The notes below the pieces were generated by a model. That model did no database searches. It saw nothing but the letters and a program-made list of their open reading frames with translations, and was not told the origin of the DNA. The position numbers and the translations under genes are program-made. From Tenacibaculum sp. 190524A02b (GTDB taxonomy: Bacteria > Bacteroidota > Bacteroidia > Flavobacteriales > Flavobacteriaceae): DNA of 64,000 nucleotides. Position 1 is the stretch's first letter; every line of letters begins with the position of its first letter. The DNA lies in the NCBI RefSeq assembly GCF_964036645.1, contig NZ_OZ038525.1:3662001-3726000 (forward strand), written 5' to 3'. This document shows, one piece after another, positions 36,691 through 46,049 of this stretch.

Positions 36691-36697
36691 AAATAAA

Positions 36698-37357
36698 ATG
36701 TTAGATAAAAACGGAATAGCTAAACGTATAGCAAAAGAAGTAAAAAACGGATATTATGTAAACTTAGGAATTGGTATTCCAACCTTAGTAGCCAACTTTG
36801 TACGTGATGATATTGAGGTTGAATTTCAAAGTGAAAATGGCGTTTTAGGAATGGGACCTTTTCCGTATGAAGGAGAAGAAGATGCAGATGTTATTAATGC
36901 AGGAAAACAAACGATAACTACCTTACCAGGCGCAAGCTTTTTTGATTCAGCAACCAGCTTTTCAATGATTAGAGGTAAGCATGTACATTTAACTATTTTG
37001 GGAGCTATGGAAGTAGCAGAAAATGGTGATATAGCCAACTGGAAAATTCCAGGGAAAATGGTAAAAGGAATGGGAGGAGCCATGGATTTAGTTGCAAGTG
37101 CGGATAATATTATTGTGGCTATGATGCATACTAATAAAAAAGGAGCTTCAAAGCTGTTGAAAAAATGTTCTTTACCATTAACAGGAGTTGGATGTGTTAC
37201 TAAAATAGTAACCAATTTAGCCGTGTTAGAAATAAAAGACAATACTTTTCATTTATTGGAAAGAGCCCCAGGAGTATCTGTAGAGGAAATTAAAGCGGCA
37301 ACAGAAGGAACTTTAGTTGTCAATGGAGATATTCCTGAAATGGATATCGCATCCTAA
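36698..37357 (+). CDS. scoB: Succinyl-CoA:3-ketoacid CoA-transferase subunit B
   Basis: 219 residues. The catalytic glutamate forms the enzyme-CoA thioester and lies in the SENGVLGMGPFP motif (near residue 48). Other motifs are GYYVNLGIGIPTLVANF, LPGASFFDSATSFSMIRGKHVHLTILGAMEV, and KCSLPLTGVGCVTKIVTNLAVLEI. It pairs with subunit A at 35508-36209 for ketone-body or 3-oxoacid use feeding the TCA cycle. It is separated from scoA by the four-helix-bundle gene, so it may now rely on read-through or on its own start signals. Confidence 0.94.
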   Translation: MLDKNGIAKRIAKEVKNGYYVNLGIGIPTLVANFVRDDIEVEFQSENGVLGMGPFPYEGEEDADVINAGKQTITTLPGASFFDSATSFSMIRGKHVHLTILGAMEVAENGDIANWKIPGKMVKGMGGAMDLVASADNIIVAMMHTNKKGASKLLKKCSLPLTGVGCVTKIVTNLAVLEIKDNTFHLLERAPGVSVEEIKAATEGTLVVNGDIPEMDIAS

Positions 37358-37399
37358 AATTACGTACTAAAAAGATAGATAATAAACTAAGAATTAAAA

Positions 37400-37430
37400 C
37401 TTCTTCCCTATGGGAAGGTTAGAGAGGGGA
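37400..37430 (+). repeat. G/C-rich hairpin box immediately before xth
   Basis: CTTCCC-TAT-GGGAAG (37403-37417) is a perfect 6-bp hairpin followed by GTTAGAGAGGGGA, ending 2 bases before the xth ATG. Purine and C-runs like this stand out in an AT-rich genome and resemble short interspersed boxes seen in flavobacteria. The GAGGGGA segment may also act as ribosome-binding site. Confidence 0.35.
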
Positions 37431-37432
37431 TA

Positions 37433-38194
37433 ATGAAAATAATTTCATACAACGTAAATGGCATACGAGCAGCGTTAAAAAAAGGCTTTATAGAGTGGTT
37501 AAAAGCTGCAAATCCAGATGTAATTTGCATACAAGAAACCAAAGCACATAAAGAACAGTTGGATGTAACAGAATTTGAGAATGCTGGATATCCATATCAT
37601 TATTGGTTTTCAGCAGAAAAAAAAGGCTATTCTTCAGTAGCTGTTTTCTGTAAAAAAGAACCTAAACATATTGAATATGGAACAGGAATAGAATCTATGG
37701 ATTTTGAAGGAAGAAATCTTCGTGTGGATTATGATGAGGTTTCGGTTATGAGTATGTATTTACCATCAGGAACCAATAGTGCTCGTCTTGATTACAAGTT
37801 TAAATACATGGATGAAATCCTAGAGTATGCAACTGAATTAAGAAAAACAATTCCTAACTTGGTAATTTGTGGAGATTATAATATTTGTCATGAAGAAATA
37901 GATATTCATAATCCTAAAATGAAAGGTGTATCAGGATTTTTACCAGAAGAACGAGAATGGCTAGGGAAATTTATAGATAGTGGATTTATAGATAGTTTCC
38001 GTCATATAAATCCAGACCGTCAAGAATATTCTTGGTGGAGTTATAGAGCAAATGCTAGAGCTAATAACAAAGGTTGGCGTTTAGATTATGCAATGGTTGC
38101 TGAGCCTTTAAAAGATAAAATAACAAGAGCGTATATTTTACCAGAAGCAAAACACTCAGATCATTGTCCAATAGCACTAGAACTGGATGTTTAA
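37433..38194 (+). CDS. xth: Exodeoxyribonuclease III (AP endonuclease)
   Basis: 253 residues. It cleaves abasic sites in DNA and removes 3' blocking ends in base-excision repair. Endonuclease/exonuclease/phosphatase-fold motifs: YNVNGIRAALKKGF (Asn), ICIQETKAH (metal Glu), SMYLPSG, VICGDYNICHEEIDIHNPK (Asp/Asn), and KHSDHCPIALEL (catalytic His). SWWSYRANARANNKGWRLDYAMV matches the ExoIII substrate loop. The start follows a small G-rich hairpin that could influence translation. Confidence 0.95.
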   Translation: MKIISYNVNGIRAALKKGFIEWLKAANPDVICIQETKAHKEQLDVTEFENAGYPYHYWFSAEKKGYSSVAVFCKKEPKHIEYGTGIESMDFEGRNLRVDYDEVSVMSMYLPSGTNSARLDYKFKYMDEILEYATELRKTIPNLVICGDYNICHEEIDIHNPKMKGVSGFLPEEREWLGKFIDSGFIDSFRHINPDRQEYSWWSYRANARANNKGWRLDYAMVAEPLKDKITRAYILPEAKHSDHCPIALELDV

Positions 38195-38211
38195 CAGAAT
38201 TATAAGATAAA

Positions 38212-38250
38212 AAAATCAATAATATTTAAATTAAAATGTTATTGATTTTA
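38212..38250 (+). terminator. Weak intrinsic terminator after xth
   Basis: AAAATCAATAA pairs with TTATTGATTTT over a 16-base loop, followed by TTTTAAC; 18 bases after the stop. Confidence 0.45.
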
Positions 38251-38269
38251 ACTTCTTACAGGTATAAAA

Positions 38270-39796
38270 ATGAAAAATCTACTTAAACTACTACTTTTTT
38301 TTACAACTTCAATAATTGCGCAAGAACCTATTGATAGTACTACTATTGCTAAAAAAGAAATAAAGCAACCTATAGATTCTATAACTACAAAAAATGATTC
38401 CATTAATAAACTTAAAAATACATTATTTACAGATGCTGATTTAAAAATAATAGATAGTTTATTGGTTGAAGAACAGTTTAATGCTCCTATATTTGATAGC
38501 ATTCAATATGTAATTAACGATAAAGACATTATTGGTGATCCAACATTAGTACTTTCTTCAGAATTATTAAAAACCAGATTATCAAAAATAGATGTGAATA
38601 CACCATTTCATTTAGCTTATAATCCGTCTTTAGAACAAGTAATTAATGGATATTTAAAACGCAGAAGAAAATATTATCCAGCTTTAATGGCTAGAGCACA
38701 GTATTACTTTCCAATGTTTGAACGCTATTTAGATCAATACAACATTCCTTTGGAAATGAAATATTTGGCAATTGTAGAATCGGCTCTAAAACCAAGAGCA
38801 AAATCAAGAGTTGGAGCCACAGGATTATGGCAATTTATGTATGGAACAGGTGTTCAAGTTGGTTTAAAAGTGAGTTCGTATGTAGATGAACGCCAAGACC
38901 CAGTGAAATCTACTATTGCTGCATGTAAATACTTAAATCAACTATATAAAATTTTTGGAGACTGGGATTTAGCTTTGGCAGCATACAACTCAGGACCAGG
39001 TAATGTTTCTAAAGCAATTAAAAGATCTGGAGGGTATAAAAACTATTGGAATATTAGACCTTATTTACCAAGAGAAACTGCAGGGTATGTACCAGCATTT
39101 TATGCGACTATGTACATTTTTGAATATGCAAAAGAACATAAACTATATCCTGAAGCACCAAAAATTTTTCATTTTGAAACAGATACTATAAAAGTTAAAA
39201 AGACCGTTAGTTTTGATCAGATTTCAGAAACAACAGGGATTGATACAGAACTATTATCGTTTTTAAATCCTGAATACAAGTTAGATATTATTCCTTTGGT
39301 GAAAGATAGAAAATATGTTGTGAGGTTACCTCGTAATAAAGTCATAGACTTTTTAGAAAAAGAGAATGATTTATATGCATTAGTGGAAAAAGATGATGCC
39401 AAAAGAGAAAAACCATTACCTAAGTATTTTGAAATGGATAGGCGAATCCGTTATAGAGTGCGTAGTGGAGATTATTTAGGGAAAATAGCTAAAAGATTTG
39501 GCGTTAGAGTAAGTAGTATAAAACGATGGAATGGACTACGTTCAAATAATTTACGAATTGGACAAAGATTAAGTATATATCCAAGGAGATTTAGGAAAGT
39601 AAGAAAAAGCACAAAAAAAATTAGCAGTGAACCAAAAGGAAAATATGAAATCTATACCGTTAAAGAAGGAGACTCGTTATGGACGATTTCTAAAAAATAC
39701 CCTTCAATTTCTATTGACCAAATTAAAAAATGGAACAATATTTGGAGTGTAACAAAGCTTAAGCCAGGAATGAAATTAAAAATATTTAAAAGCTAG
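38270..39796 (+). CDS. mltD: LysM-containing membrane-bound lytic transglycosylase (MltD-like)
   Basis: 508 residues. The signal peptide (NLLKLLLFFTTSIIAQ) is followed by a variable region with many Asp/Ile/Ser. The SLT domain lies at about 155-300: AIVESALKPRAKSRVGATGLWQFM (catalytic Glu in VES), then AACKYLNQLYKIFGDWDLALAAYNSGPGNVSKAI and YLPRETAGYVPAFYA. Two LysM modules close the protein (RYRVRSGDYLGKIAKRFGV near 398 and YTVKEGDSLWTISKKYP near 462). It cleaves glycan strands of peptidoglycan, making 1,6-anhydro ends. It forms a pair with the DUF4837 lipoprotein gene 5 bases downstream. Confidence 0.92.
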   Translation: MKNLLKLLLFFTTSIIAQEPIDSTTIAKKEIKQPIDSITTKNDSINKLKNTLFTDADLKIIDSLLVEEQFNAPIFDSIQYVINDKDIIGDPTLVLSSELLKTRLSKIDVNTPFHLAYNPSLEQVINGYLKRRRKYYPALMARAQYYFPMFERYLDQYNIPLEMKYLAIVESALKPRAKSRVGATGLWQFMYGTGVQVGLKVSSYVDERQDPVKSTIAACKYLNQLYKIFGDWDLALAAYNSGPGNVSKAIKRSGGYKNYWNIRPYLPRETAGYVPAFYATMYIFEYAKEHKLYPEAPKIFHFETDTIKVKKTVSFDQISETTGIDTELLSFLNPEYKLDIIPLVKDRKYVVRLPRNKVIDFLEKENDLYALVEKDDAKREKPLPKYFEMDRRIRYRVRSGDYLGKIAKRFGVRVSSIKRWNGLRSNNLRIGQRLSIYPRRFRKVRKSTKKISSEPKGKYEIYTVKEGDSLWTISKKYPSISIDQIKKWNNIWSVTKLKPGMKLKIFKS

Positions 39797-39801
39797 AAAA
39801 C

Positions 39802-40791
39802 ATGAGGAAAATAGCCTTATTTCTAATATCTATATTAACACTTGTTTCTTGTAAAACAGGAGGTAAAGACACGTTTGTATTACCAACATCAACAGGGAGT
39901 ACAAACAAAATCCTAATTGTTGTTAAAGGAAACGATTGGGAAGGAAAAATAGGAGATGAAATACGAACTGTTTTTGGAGAACATCAAGTTGGTTTACCAC
40001 AACCAGAAACACTACTTTCAGTAAGCCAAGTTGATCCATCAGGTTTCAAAACCTTTATGAGAAACAATAAGGCTATTCTTTTTATAAGAAAAGGAAAAGA
40101 AGAAAGTATTAGAGTTGAAAAAAACAAATATGCCTCACCACAAATATTAGTGTATGCTGTAGCAAAAGATGAAGAAGCTATAATAAAACTAATCAATAAA
40201 AGAGGCAAAGAAATTATTCAAACATTCAAAAATGAAGATATTAAGTTTATTCAAAACATCTTTAAAAGAGAAAAAGTAGATGAAAATCAATTTGAAACAA
40301 TTAAAAACTTAGGAATTACGATTGATATTCCCAAAAGATTTAAAAAAGTGGATGATACAGGTGATTTTTTATGGTTACGTCAACGTTTAAAAAGTGGGAT
40401 TGCTAGAGGAGATGGTACTAATAATATTCTTATATACAGTGTTCCTTTTGAAGACGAAACAAAAGTTGAAGATAATATTACAGCAGTTAGAGACACTATT
40501 GGTAAAAAACACATTCCAGGTAGCAAAGAAGGAATGTATATGATTACAGAACAAGCATACACACCATTTACATATGCAACCACCATGGATAATAAGAATG
40601 CCTATGAAACTAGAGGGAAATGGGAAGTTAAAAATGATTTTATGGCAGGCCCATTTTTAAATTATACAATAGTTGATAAACAAAACAAACGTTTAGTAAT
40701 TTTTGAAGGGTTTACGTATGCGCCTTCTGTAAATAAAAGAGATTTTTTATTTGAATTAGAAGCTATAGCAAAATCGATGAAAATAAAATAA
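39802..40791 (+). CDS. DUF4837 family lipoprotein
   Basis: 329 residues. A lipoprotein signal peptide (MRKIALFLISILTLVSC, Cys 17) precedes the DUF4837 domain: ILIVVKGNDWEGKIGDEIRTVFGEHQVGLPQPETLLSVSQVDPSGF, then a middle section with ITIDIPKRFKKVDDTGDFLWLRQ, and C-terminal TRGKWEVKNDFMAGPFLNYTI. Bacteroidota-specific, function unknown. It starts 5 bases after the transglycosylase stop, so an envelope or peptidoglycan-related job is suggested by context only. Confidence 0.9.
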   Translation: MRKIALFLISILTLVSCKTGGKDTFVLPTSTGSTNKILIVVKGNDWEGKIGDEIRTVFGEHQVGLPQPETLLSVSQVDPSGFKTFMRNNKAILFIRKGKEESIRVEKNKYASPQILVYAVAKDEEAIIKLINKRGKEIIQTFKNEDIKFIQNIFKREKVDENQFETIKNLGITIDIPKRFKKVDDTGDFLWLRQRLKSGIARGDGTNNILIYSVPFEDETKVEDNITAVRDTIGKKHIPGSKEGMYMITEQAYTPFTYATTMDNKNAYETRGKWEVKNDFMAGPFLNYTIVDKQNKRLVIFEGFTYAPSVNKRDFLFELEAIAKSMKIK

Positions 40792-40812
40792 GGTATACTC
40801 ATTTTTGAGTTT

Positions 40813-40848
40813 AAAAAGAGCATCAGGACTAGTCCTGATGCTTTTTTG
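40813..40848 (+). terminator. Intrinsic terminator after the DUF4837 gene
   Basis: Long perfect palindrome AGCATCAGGACT / AGTCCTGATGCT extended by A/T pairs, ending in a run of T. Confidence 0.93.
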
Positions 40849-40849
40849 T

Positions 40850-40857
40850 TATATTTG
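40850..40857 (+). promoter_or_regulatory. Candidate -7 box of the DUF1761 gene
   Basis: TATATTTG matches TAnnTTTG, directly after the previous terminator and 29 bases before the ATG at 40887. Confidence 0.5.
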
Positions 40858-40886
40858 AGATACTTAACCTTAAACTTAATTATACA

Positions 40887-41387
40887 ATGGAAACAAATTT
40901 TTTAGCAATTCTTGGGGCAGCTTTTGTGCCAATGATAATGGGATTCCTTTGGTACGGACCTATGCTTTTTCAAAAAGCATGGATGAAAGAAATGAACTTT
41001 ACACAAAAAGATATTGAAGGAGGTAATATGCTTCTAATATTTGGTTTGAGCTTTGTATTTAGCGCCATATTAGCTTTTTCAATGCAAATGCTAGTAATAC
41101 ATCAATGGGGAGTATTCTCAACCTTAGCAGGAGAACCTGGTTTTGCAGAGAAAACGGGTGGAGGTTATGCCTATTATCAAGAGTTCATGTCTAATTTTGG
41201 TGATCGTTTTAGAACATTTAAGCATGGAGCATTGCATGGCGTTTTAGCTGGAATATTTATTGTGCTACCAATTTTAGGAACAAAAGCATTGTTTGAAAGA
41301 AAATCATTTAAATATATTGCTATTAATGTAGGTTATTGGACGGTAACACTTGCTTTAATGGGAGGTATTGTATGTCAATGGGCTTAA
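40887..41387 (+). CDS. DUF1761 family membrane protein
   Basis: 166 residues with four hydrophobic helices at about 5-26, 48-70, 108-130 and 142-164. The family opening FVPMIMGFLWYGPMLFQKAWM (small residues, WYGP) and closing FKYIAINVGYWTVTLALMGGIVCQW are recognisable. DUF1761 proteins are small inner-membrane proteins of unknown function. It has its own promoter box and terminator, so it is monocistronic. Confidence 0.88.
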   Translation: METNFLAILGAAFVPMIMGFLWYGPMLFQKAWMKEMNFTQKDIEGGNMLLIFGLSFVFSAILAFSMQMLVIHQWGVFSTLAGEPGFAEKTGGGYAYYQEFMSNFGDRFRTFKHGALHGVLAGIFIVLPILGTKALFERKSFKYIAINVGYWTVTLALMGGIVCQWA

Positions 41388-41413
41388 CAAACTTAGAGAT
41401 AAAATTATAATAC

Positions 41414-41447
41414 AAAAAAGCATCATTTTAAATTGATGCTTTTTTTA
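41414..41447 (+). terminator. Intrinsic terminator of the DUF1761 gene
   Basis: AAAAAAGCATCA pairs with TGATGCTTTTTT across an 8-base loop, ending in T7. Confidence 0.9.
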
Positions 41448-41501
41448 TGTAACAAAATCAAAAAAAAATACACCTATTTGTTATACAAACTAATTAGTTG
41501 A

Positions 41502-42980
41502 ATGATTTTACGTTTTTTAAATTTAGAGAGAAAACAATATTTCCGCTCCTCGTATTGGGAAAGAAGCATTGGACTTAAAATTCTCTTAGGCTTTTTTGCA
41601 CTCTATTTTGTGGTAATGTTTTTGTCTTTAGGGGTTGGTATGTATCCAGCTTTGAAGAAAGTTTATCCAGAAAAAGACCCATTTATTGTTGTAAATGAAT
41701 TCTTATTCTTTTGGTTTATGGGCGATTTAATAGCTAGATTTTTCTTACAAAAACTACCTGTAATGTCTATTAAACCATTATTAATATTACCCATTAAAAG
41801 AAGTAAAATTATTAACTATGTTTTAGGTAAATCAGCAGTATCGTTTTTTAACTTCTTACCACTATTTGCTATCGTACCTTTTAGTATTGTATTGATGAGT
41901 AAAGGGTATGATTCCATACAGATAGTAACTTGGATGTTTAGCTTAATTATAATTGTATTAATTATTAATTTCTTAAACTTTATAATAGAAAGTATAAGTG
42001 CCAAAACAAGTTTGTCTTTTTTACCAATACTGGCAATCGCTTCTGTATTGTTTGCAATTGATTACTTTAAAATATTTTCCTTTTCAAAATTAATTGCTAA
42101 GGGAATTTTAGCAATCTCAAATATGCCCATTTTAATATTGGTGTTAATTGCGTTATTGGTGTTGTTGTATGTTTTGAATTATAAACTACTTAAAACAGTA
42201 TTGTTTTTAGACTCAGCAATAAAAAATAAGGTTGAAGAAGCCAAATCATCTGATTATACTTGGACAAAACGTTTTGGAGATATTGCACCTTTTATGCAAT
42301 TAGATTTAAAACTTATTATGCGTAATAAAAGAACAAAATCAACAGTTTGGATGTTATTTATAGGACTTTTATATGGCTTATTCTTCTATCCACAACCAGA
42401 GTATGCAGATAAAGAGTTCTTTTTTATTTTCATAGGCATTTTTTCTACAGGAATATTCTTAATGAATTTTGGACAATTTATTCCTGCTTGGGATAGCGGT
42501 TACTATAAAATGTTAATGAGTCAAAACTTTAAGTATGAACGCTATTTAAAATCTAAATTTATATTAATGGCTATTAGTATCATTGCGTTGTTTCTATTAG
42601 GAATTCCCTATGTGTATTTTGGATGGAAAATTTTAGTAGCGCATTTTGCAGCAGCTATTTATAATATAGGTGTAAATACACATGTAATTATGTATGGAGG
42701 TTCGTTTAATAGGAAGAAAATTAATCTTGATCAAAAAGCAGCATTTAATTATCAAGGAACAGGAGCAGTACAATGGTTAATAGGAATTCCATTAATGATA
42801 GTACCTATGATTTTATTTGGGCTTATCAATTGGTTGGTGAATTTTGAAGTTGCAACGTTAACTCTAATAATATTAGGGGTATTAGGAATTGTATTTCATC
42901 AAAAGTTAATGAGCTTTATTACTAAAAAATATATTACAAATAAATACGCAATGATCCATGCATTTGATCAAGAAAACTAA
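41502..42980 (+). CDS. DUF5687 family membrane protein (ABC exporter permease)
   Basis: 492 residues with about 12 hydrophobic segments. The start MILRFLNLERKQYFRSSYWERSIGLKILLGFFALYF and the middle QLDLKLIMRNKRTKSTVWMLFIGLLYGLFFYP match the DUF5687 family of Bacteroidota. It lies 11 bases upstream of an ABC ATPase gene, so it is most likely the membrane half of a two-component ABC exporter, like ABC-2 permeases. The exported substrate is unknown. Confidence 0.88.
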   Translation: MILRFLNLERKQYFRSSYWERSIGLKILLGFFALYFVVMFLSLGVGMYPALKKVYPEKDPFIVVNEFLFFWFMGDLIARFFLQKLPVMSIKPLLILPIKRSKIINYVLGKSAVSFFNFLPLFAIVPFSIVLMSKGYDSIQIVTWMFSLIIIVLIINFLNFIIESISAKTSLSFLPILAIASVLFAIDYFKIFSFSKLIAKGILAISNMPILILVLIALLVLLYVLNYKLLKTVLFLDSAIKNKVEEAKSSDYTWTKRFGDIAPFMQLDLKLIMRNKRTKSTVWMLFIGLLYGLFFYPQPEYADKEFFFIFIGIFSTGIFLMNFGQFIPAWDSGYYKMLMSQNFKYERYLKSKFILMAISIIALFLLGIPYVYFGWKILVAHFAAAIYNIGVNTHVIMYGGSFNRKKINLDQKAAFNYQGTGAVQWLIGIPLMIVPMILFGLINWLVNFEVATLTLIILGVLGIVFHQKLMSFITKKYITNKYAMIHAFDQEN

Positions 42981-42991
42981 CAGAAAACAGT

Positions 42992-43687
42992 ATGATACAA
43001 GTAACAAATCTTACCAAAAAATATAAAGGAAATCAGGTTTTAAATATTGAAACATTACAAATACCGAAAGGACAATCTTTTGGATTAGTTGGAAACAATG
43101 GAGCAGGTAAAACAACCTTTTTTAATACATTGTTGGATTTAATAAGACCAACAACAGGGCAAATCACCAATAATGAAATTATAGTTAATGAAAGAGAAGA
43201 TTGGAAAAAAATAACAGGCTCCTTTATTGATGAAAGCTTTTTAATTGGATATTTAACACCTAATGAGTATTTTGAGTTTGTAGGCGAACTTAGAGGAATG
43301 AATAAAGCAGATGTAACAATATTTATAACTCAATTTGAAGAATTTTTTAACGATGAAATTCTAGGAAAGAAGAAATATTTACGTGATTTAAGTAAAGGAA
43401 ATCAGAAAAAAGTGGGGATTGTCGCAGCAATGATGGGAACTCCTGAAGTAGTGATACTAGATGAACCCTTTGCAAATTTGGATCCTACAACTCAAATACG
43501 ACTTAAAAAACTTATAAAGGAGTTAGTAGATGATAACGAAATAACAGTGTTAATATCAAGTCACGATTTAAGCCATGTAACAGAAGTTTGTGAACGAATT
43601 GTGGTCTTAGATAAAGGGAATGTAGTCAAAGATATCAATACCTCTACAGAAACTTTAGAAGAATTAGAAAGCTATTTTTCTGCATAA
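42992..43687 (+). CDS. ABC transporter ATP-binding protein (partner of DUF5687)
   Basis: 231 residues, a single nucleotide-binding domain of the ABC-2/CcmA type. Walker A is GLVGNNGAGKTTFFN, the signature is LSKGNQKKVGIVAAMMG (a K replaces the second G of LSGGQ, common in this class), Walker B is VVILDEPFANLDP, and the H-loop is ISSHDLSHV. It energises export through the DUF5687 permease encoded 11 bases upstream. Confidence 0.94.
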   Translation: MIQVTNLTKKYKGNQVLNIETLQIPKGQSFGLVGNNGAGKTTFFNTLLDLIRPTTGQITNNEIIVNEREDWKKITGSFIDESFLIGYLTPNEYFEFVGELRGMNKADVTIFITQFEEFFNDEILGKKKYLRDLSKGNQKKVGIVAAMMGTPEVVILDEPFANLDPTTQIRLKKLIKELVDDNEITVLISSHDLSHVTEVCERIVVLDKGNVVKDINTSTETLEELESYFSA

Positions 43688-43777
43688 GATAAAAATTACC
43701 ATTTTATTACTATTTTTACGCATTTACACACAATAACTTAAAAGGATAGTTGTTGTAAAGTAAATGCGTTATTTAAT

Positions 43778-46015
43778 ATGAAAAAAACAACTAAGGGATT
43801 AGTATTCAGTGGGATTTTGGCACTTGTGTTATCATGTAGTACAAAAAAGAACAATGTCATAAATCGTAACTTCCATGCAATTACAACCAAGTATAACGTA
43901 TTGTTTAATGGAGAACAAGCATATTTAAAAGGACTTAAAGAAATTGAAGACAAGCATCAAGATAATTTTTGGAAGCGTTTACAAATAGAGCCTATAACTT
44001 TTGATGATAGAAAAATTCAAGCACCATCATTAAAACCTGGGGCAGGATTTGGTAATGAAGATGAGGAAGAGGAACCTAAAAATTTAACGCATTTTGATAA
44101 AGCGGAAGAAAAAGCGGTAAAAGCCGTTCAAAAACATTCTATGAATATTGATGGGTATGAAAAGAATCGTCAAATTGATGATGCTTACTTTTTACTTGGA
44201 AAAGCCAGATATTATACACAACGGTTTATTCCATCAATAGAAGCTTTTAACTACATAATAGCGAACTACCCAAACGCTAACCTTATTAATGAAACTAAAA
44301 TTTGGAGAGCAAAAACTAATATTCGTTTAGATAATGAAAAATTAGCGATTGAATCTTTAAAATTTCTTTTGGAAGTAGAAGAGAATGAAGAAGAATTACC
44401 AGATAGAGTAAGAGAAGAAGCACATACCGCAATGGCAATGGCTTATGAAAAAACAGATACCATTCAAAAGGTAATTTATCACTTAACCAAAGCTTCAGAG
44501 ATATTTAAAAATAAAGAACAAGCAGCTCGAAATATGTTCATTTTAGGGCAAATCTATAGCGAACTAAATAGAAAAGATTCTGCTAGAATGGTATTTAAGA
44601 AGTTAGCAGATTATAGAAGAGCACCTTATAAATACAGAATTAGAGCTAATATTGAACTAGCAAAAAATACACCTAATGACTCTGCTTCAGTGGTGGTATT
44701 AAGTAGAATTAAAAAGCTAATTAAAAATACGGATAATCGTAAGTTCTTAAATGCCTTATATTATCAAGCAGGTGTTTTAGAAAAAGGAAGGAATAAAACA
44801 GAGAATGCAGAAAAATATTTTAAAAAATCACTAGAGGCTAAGCATAATAATGATTATCAAAAAACGTATGCATATGAACAGTTAGGAAATATTGCTTTTG
44901 ATAAACAAGATTATGTGTTGGCAGGATCTTATTATGATAGTGTGTTACAAAAAGCCTCGAAGGAATTTGATCAAGAAAAAAGGATTAGAAGAATAAAACG
45001 AAAAAATAAAGGCTTAACTACGCTTAGAAAATATGAAGAAACAGTAAAAACCAATGATAGTATTTTGAAAATTGTCGCTATGAGTAAGGATGAGCAAACC
45101 GCTTTTTTCGAAAAATATATTGAGAAAATTAAAAAAGAAGATGAAGAGCGAAGACAACAAATGTTAAATGCTCAGAATTTTGGAAGTGCATTTGGAAGTA
45201 CTTTTATAGGAAAGAATACAACTAAAAAGGGAAAATGGTATTTTTATAATACACAAAGTGTAGCTTTTGGTAAGGTAGAATTTGAAAGGGTTTGGGGAAA
45301 TAGACCTTCGGAAGATAACTGGCGACTTTCAGAAAAAAACAACAAGTTGATTACTAATGATGAGGAAGCTTCAGAAGAAGAAAAGAAAGAAGACCCAAGA
45401 TATATAGTAACTACTTATTTAGATGCTATTCCAAAAGAACCTAAAGAACTAGATAAATTAAGAGAAGATAGAAAAGCTGCCTTGTATCAATTAGGATTAA
45501 TTTATAAAGAACAATTTAAAAATCCTGAGTTAGCCATTAAAAATCTTGAAAGACTAAAAGCAATTCAAAAAGATAATAAGCTAGAACTAGCTATAGGTTA
45601 TCATTTGTATCAAATATATTCAAGTATTGGAAATACTGAAAAAGCAAATGAAAACAAGAACCTAGTATTAAATAAATATCCAGAATCTAAGTTTGCACAA
45701 GTAATACAATCGCCAAATAAAAAGCTTTCTGAAGAGAACACGAAAGATGATGAGGTGTATAAAAAATATAAGGAAATTTACTACTTGTATAAAGAAAATA
45801 AGTTTGAAGAAACCGTTGCAGAGATAGATAAATTCTCTCCATCTGCACAAAATTCAAATTTAATTCCTAAATTAGCTCTTCTTAAGGCTTTGTCAATAGG
45901 GAAAACACAAGATAAAGAGACTTACAAAAAAGCACTTGAGTTTGTGTCTTTGAGTTATGCCAATACCATTGAAGGTCAAAAAGCAGAAGAGATAATCAAA
46001 CAGTTAACAAAGTAA
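43778..46015 (+). CDS. sprE: TPR lipoprotein of the type IX secretion/gliding machinery (SprE/PorW-like)
   Basis: 745 residues. A lipoprotein signal peptide (GLVFSGILALVLSC, Cys 20) is followed by RNFHAITTKYNVLFNGEQAYLKGLKEI, the opening I associate with SprE/PorW. Multiple tetratricopeptide repeats fill the rest (AYFLLGKARYYTQRFIPSIEAFNYIIANYPN; YQAGVLEKGRNKTENAEKYFKKSLEA; LGNIAFDKQDYVLAGSYYDSVL; a C-terminal set from about 570). SprE/PorW is needed for type IX secretion and gliding, linking outer parts of the system to the trans-envelope motor. The window's own T9SS cargo (4319-6898 and 53461-56139) would depend on it. Family-level TPR lipoprotein is certain; SprE identity is likely. Confidence 0.8.
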   Translation: MKKTTKGLVFSGILALVLSCSTKKNNVINRNFHAITTKYNVLFNGEQAYLKGLKEIEDKHQDNFWKRLQIEPITFDDRKIQAPSLKPGAGFGNEDEEEEPKNLTHFDKAEEKAVKAVQKHSMNIDGYEKNRQIDDAYFLLGKARYYTQRFIPSIEAFNYIIANYPNANLINETKIWRAKTNIRLDNEKLAIESLKFLLEVEENEEELPDRVREEAHTAMAMAYEKTDTIQKVIYHLTKASEIFKNKEQAARNMFILGQIYSELNRKDSARMVFKKLADYRRAPYKYRIRANIELAKNTPNDSASVVVLSRIKKLIKNTDNRKFLNALYYQAGVLEKGRNKTENAEKYFKKSLEAKHNNDYQKTYAYEQLGNIAFDKQDYVLAGSYYDSVLQKASKEFDQEKRIRRIKRKNKGLTTLRKYEETVKTNDSILKIVAMSKDEQTAFFEKYIEKIKKEDEERRQQMLNAQNFGSAFGSTFIGKNTTKKGKWYFYNTQSVAFGKVEFERVWGNRPSEDNWRLSEKNNKLITNDEEASEEEKKEDPRYIVTTYLDAIPKEPKELDKLREDRKAALYQLGLIYKEQFKNPELAIKNLERLKAIQKDNKLELAIGYHLYQIYSSIGNTEKANENKNLVLNKYPESKFAQVIQSPNKKLSEENTKDDEVYKKYKEIYYLYKENKFEETVAEIDKFSPSAQNSNLIPKLALLKALSIGKTQDKETYKKALEFVSLSYANTIEGQKAEEIIKQLTK

Positions 46016-46049
46016 ATAGAATTAATAATACTACTTAATTCCCCAAATT

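Noticed and set aside
42992..43687. LSKGN signature of the ABC ATPase as a defect
   Set aside because: LSKGxxxK is common in ABC-2-type and related exporters; Walker A, Walker B and H-loop are intact.
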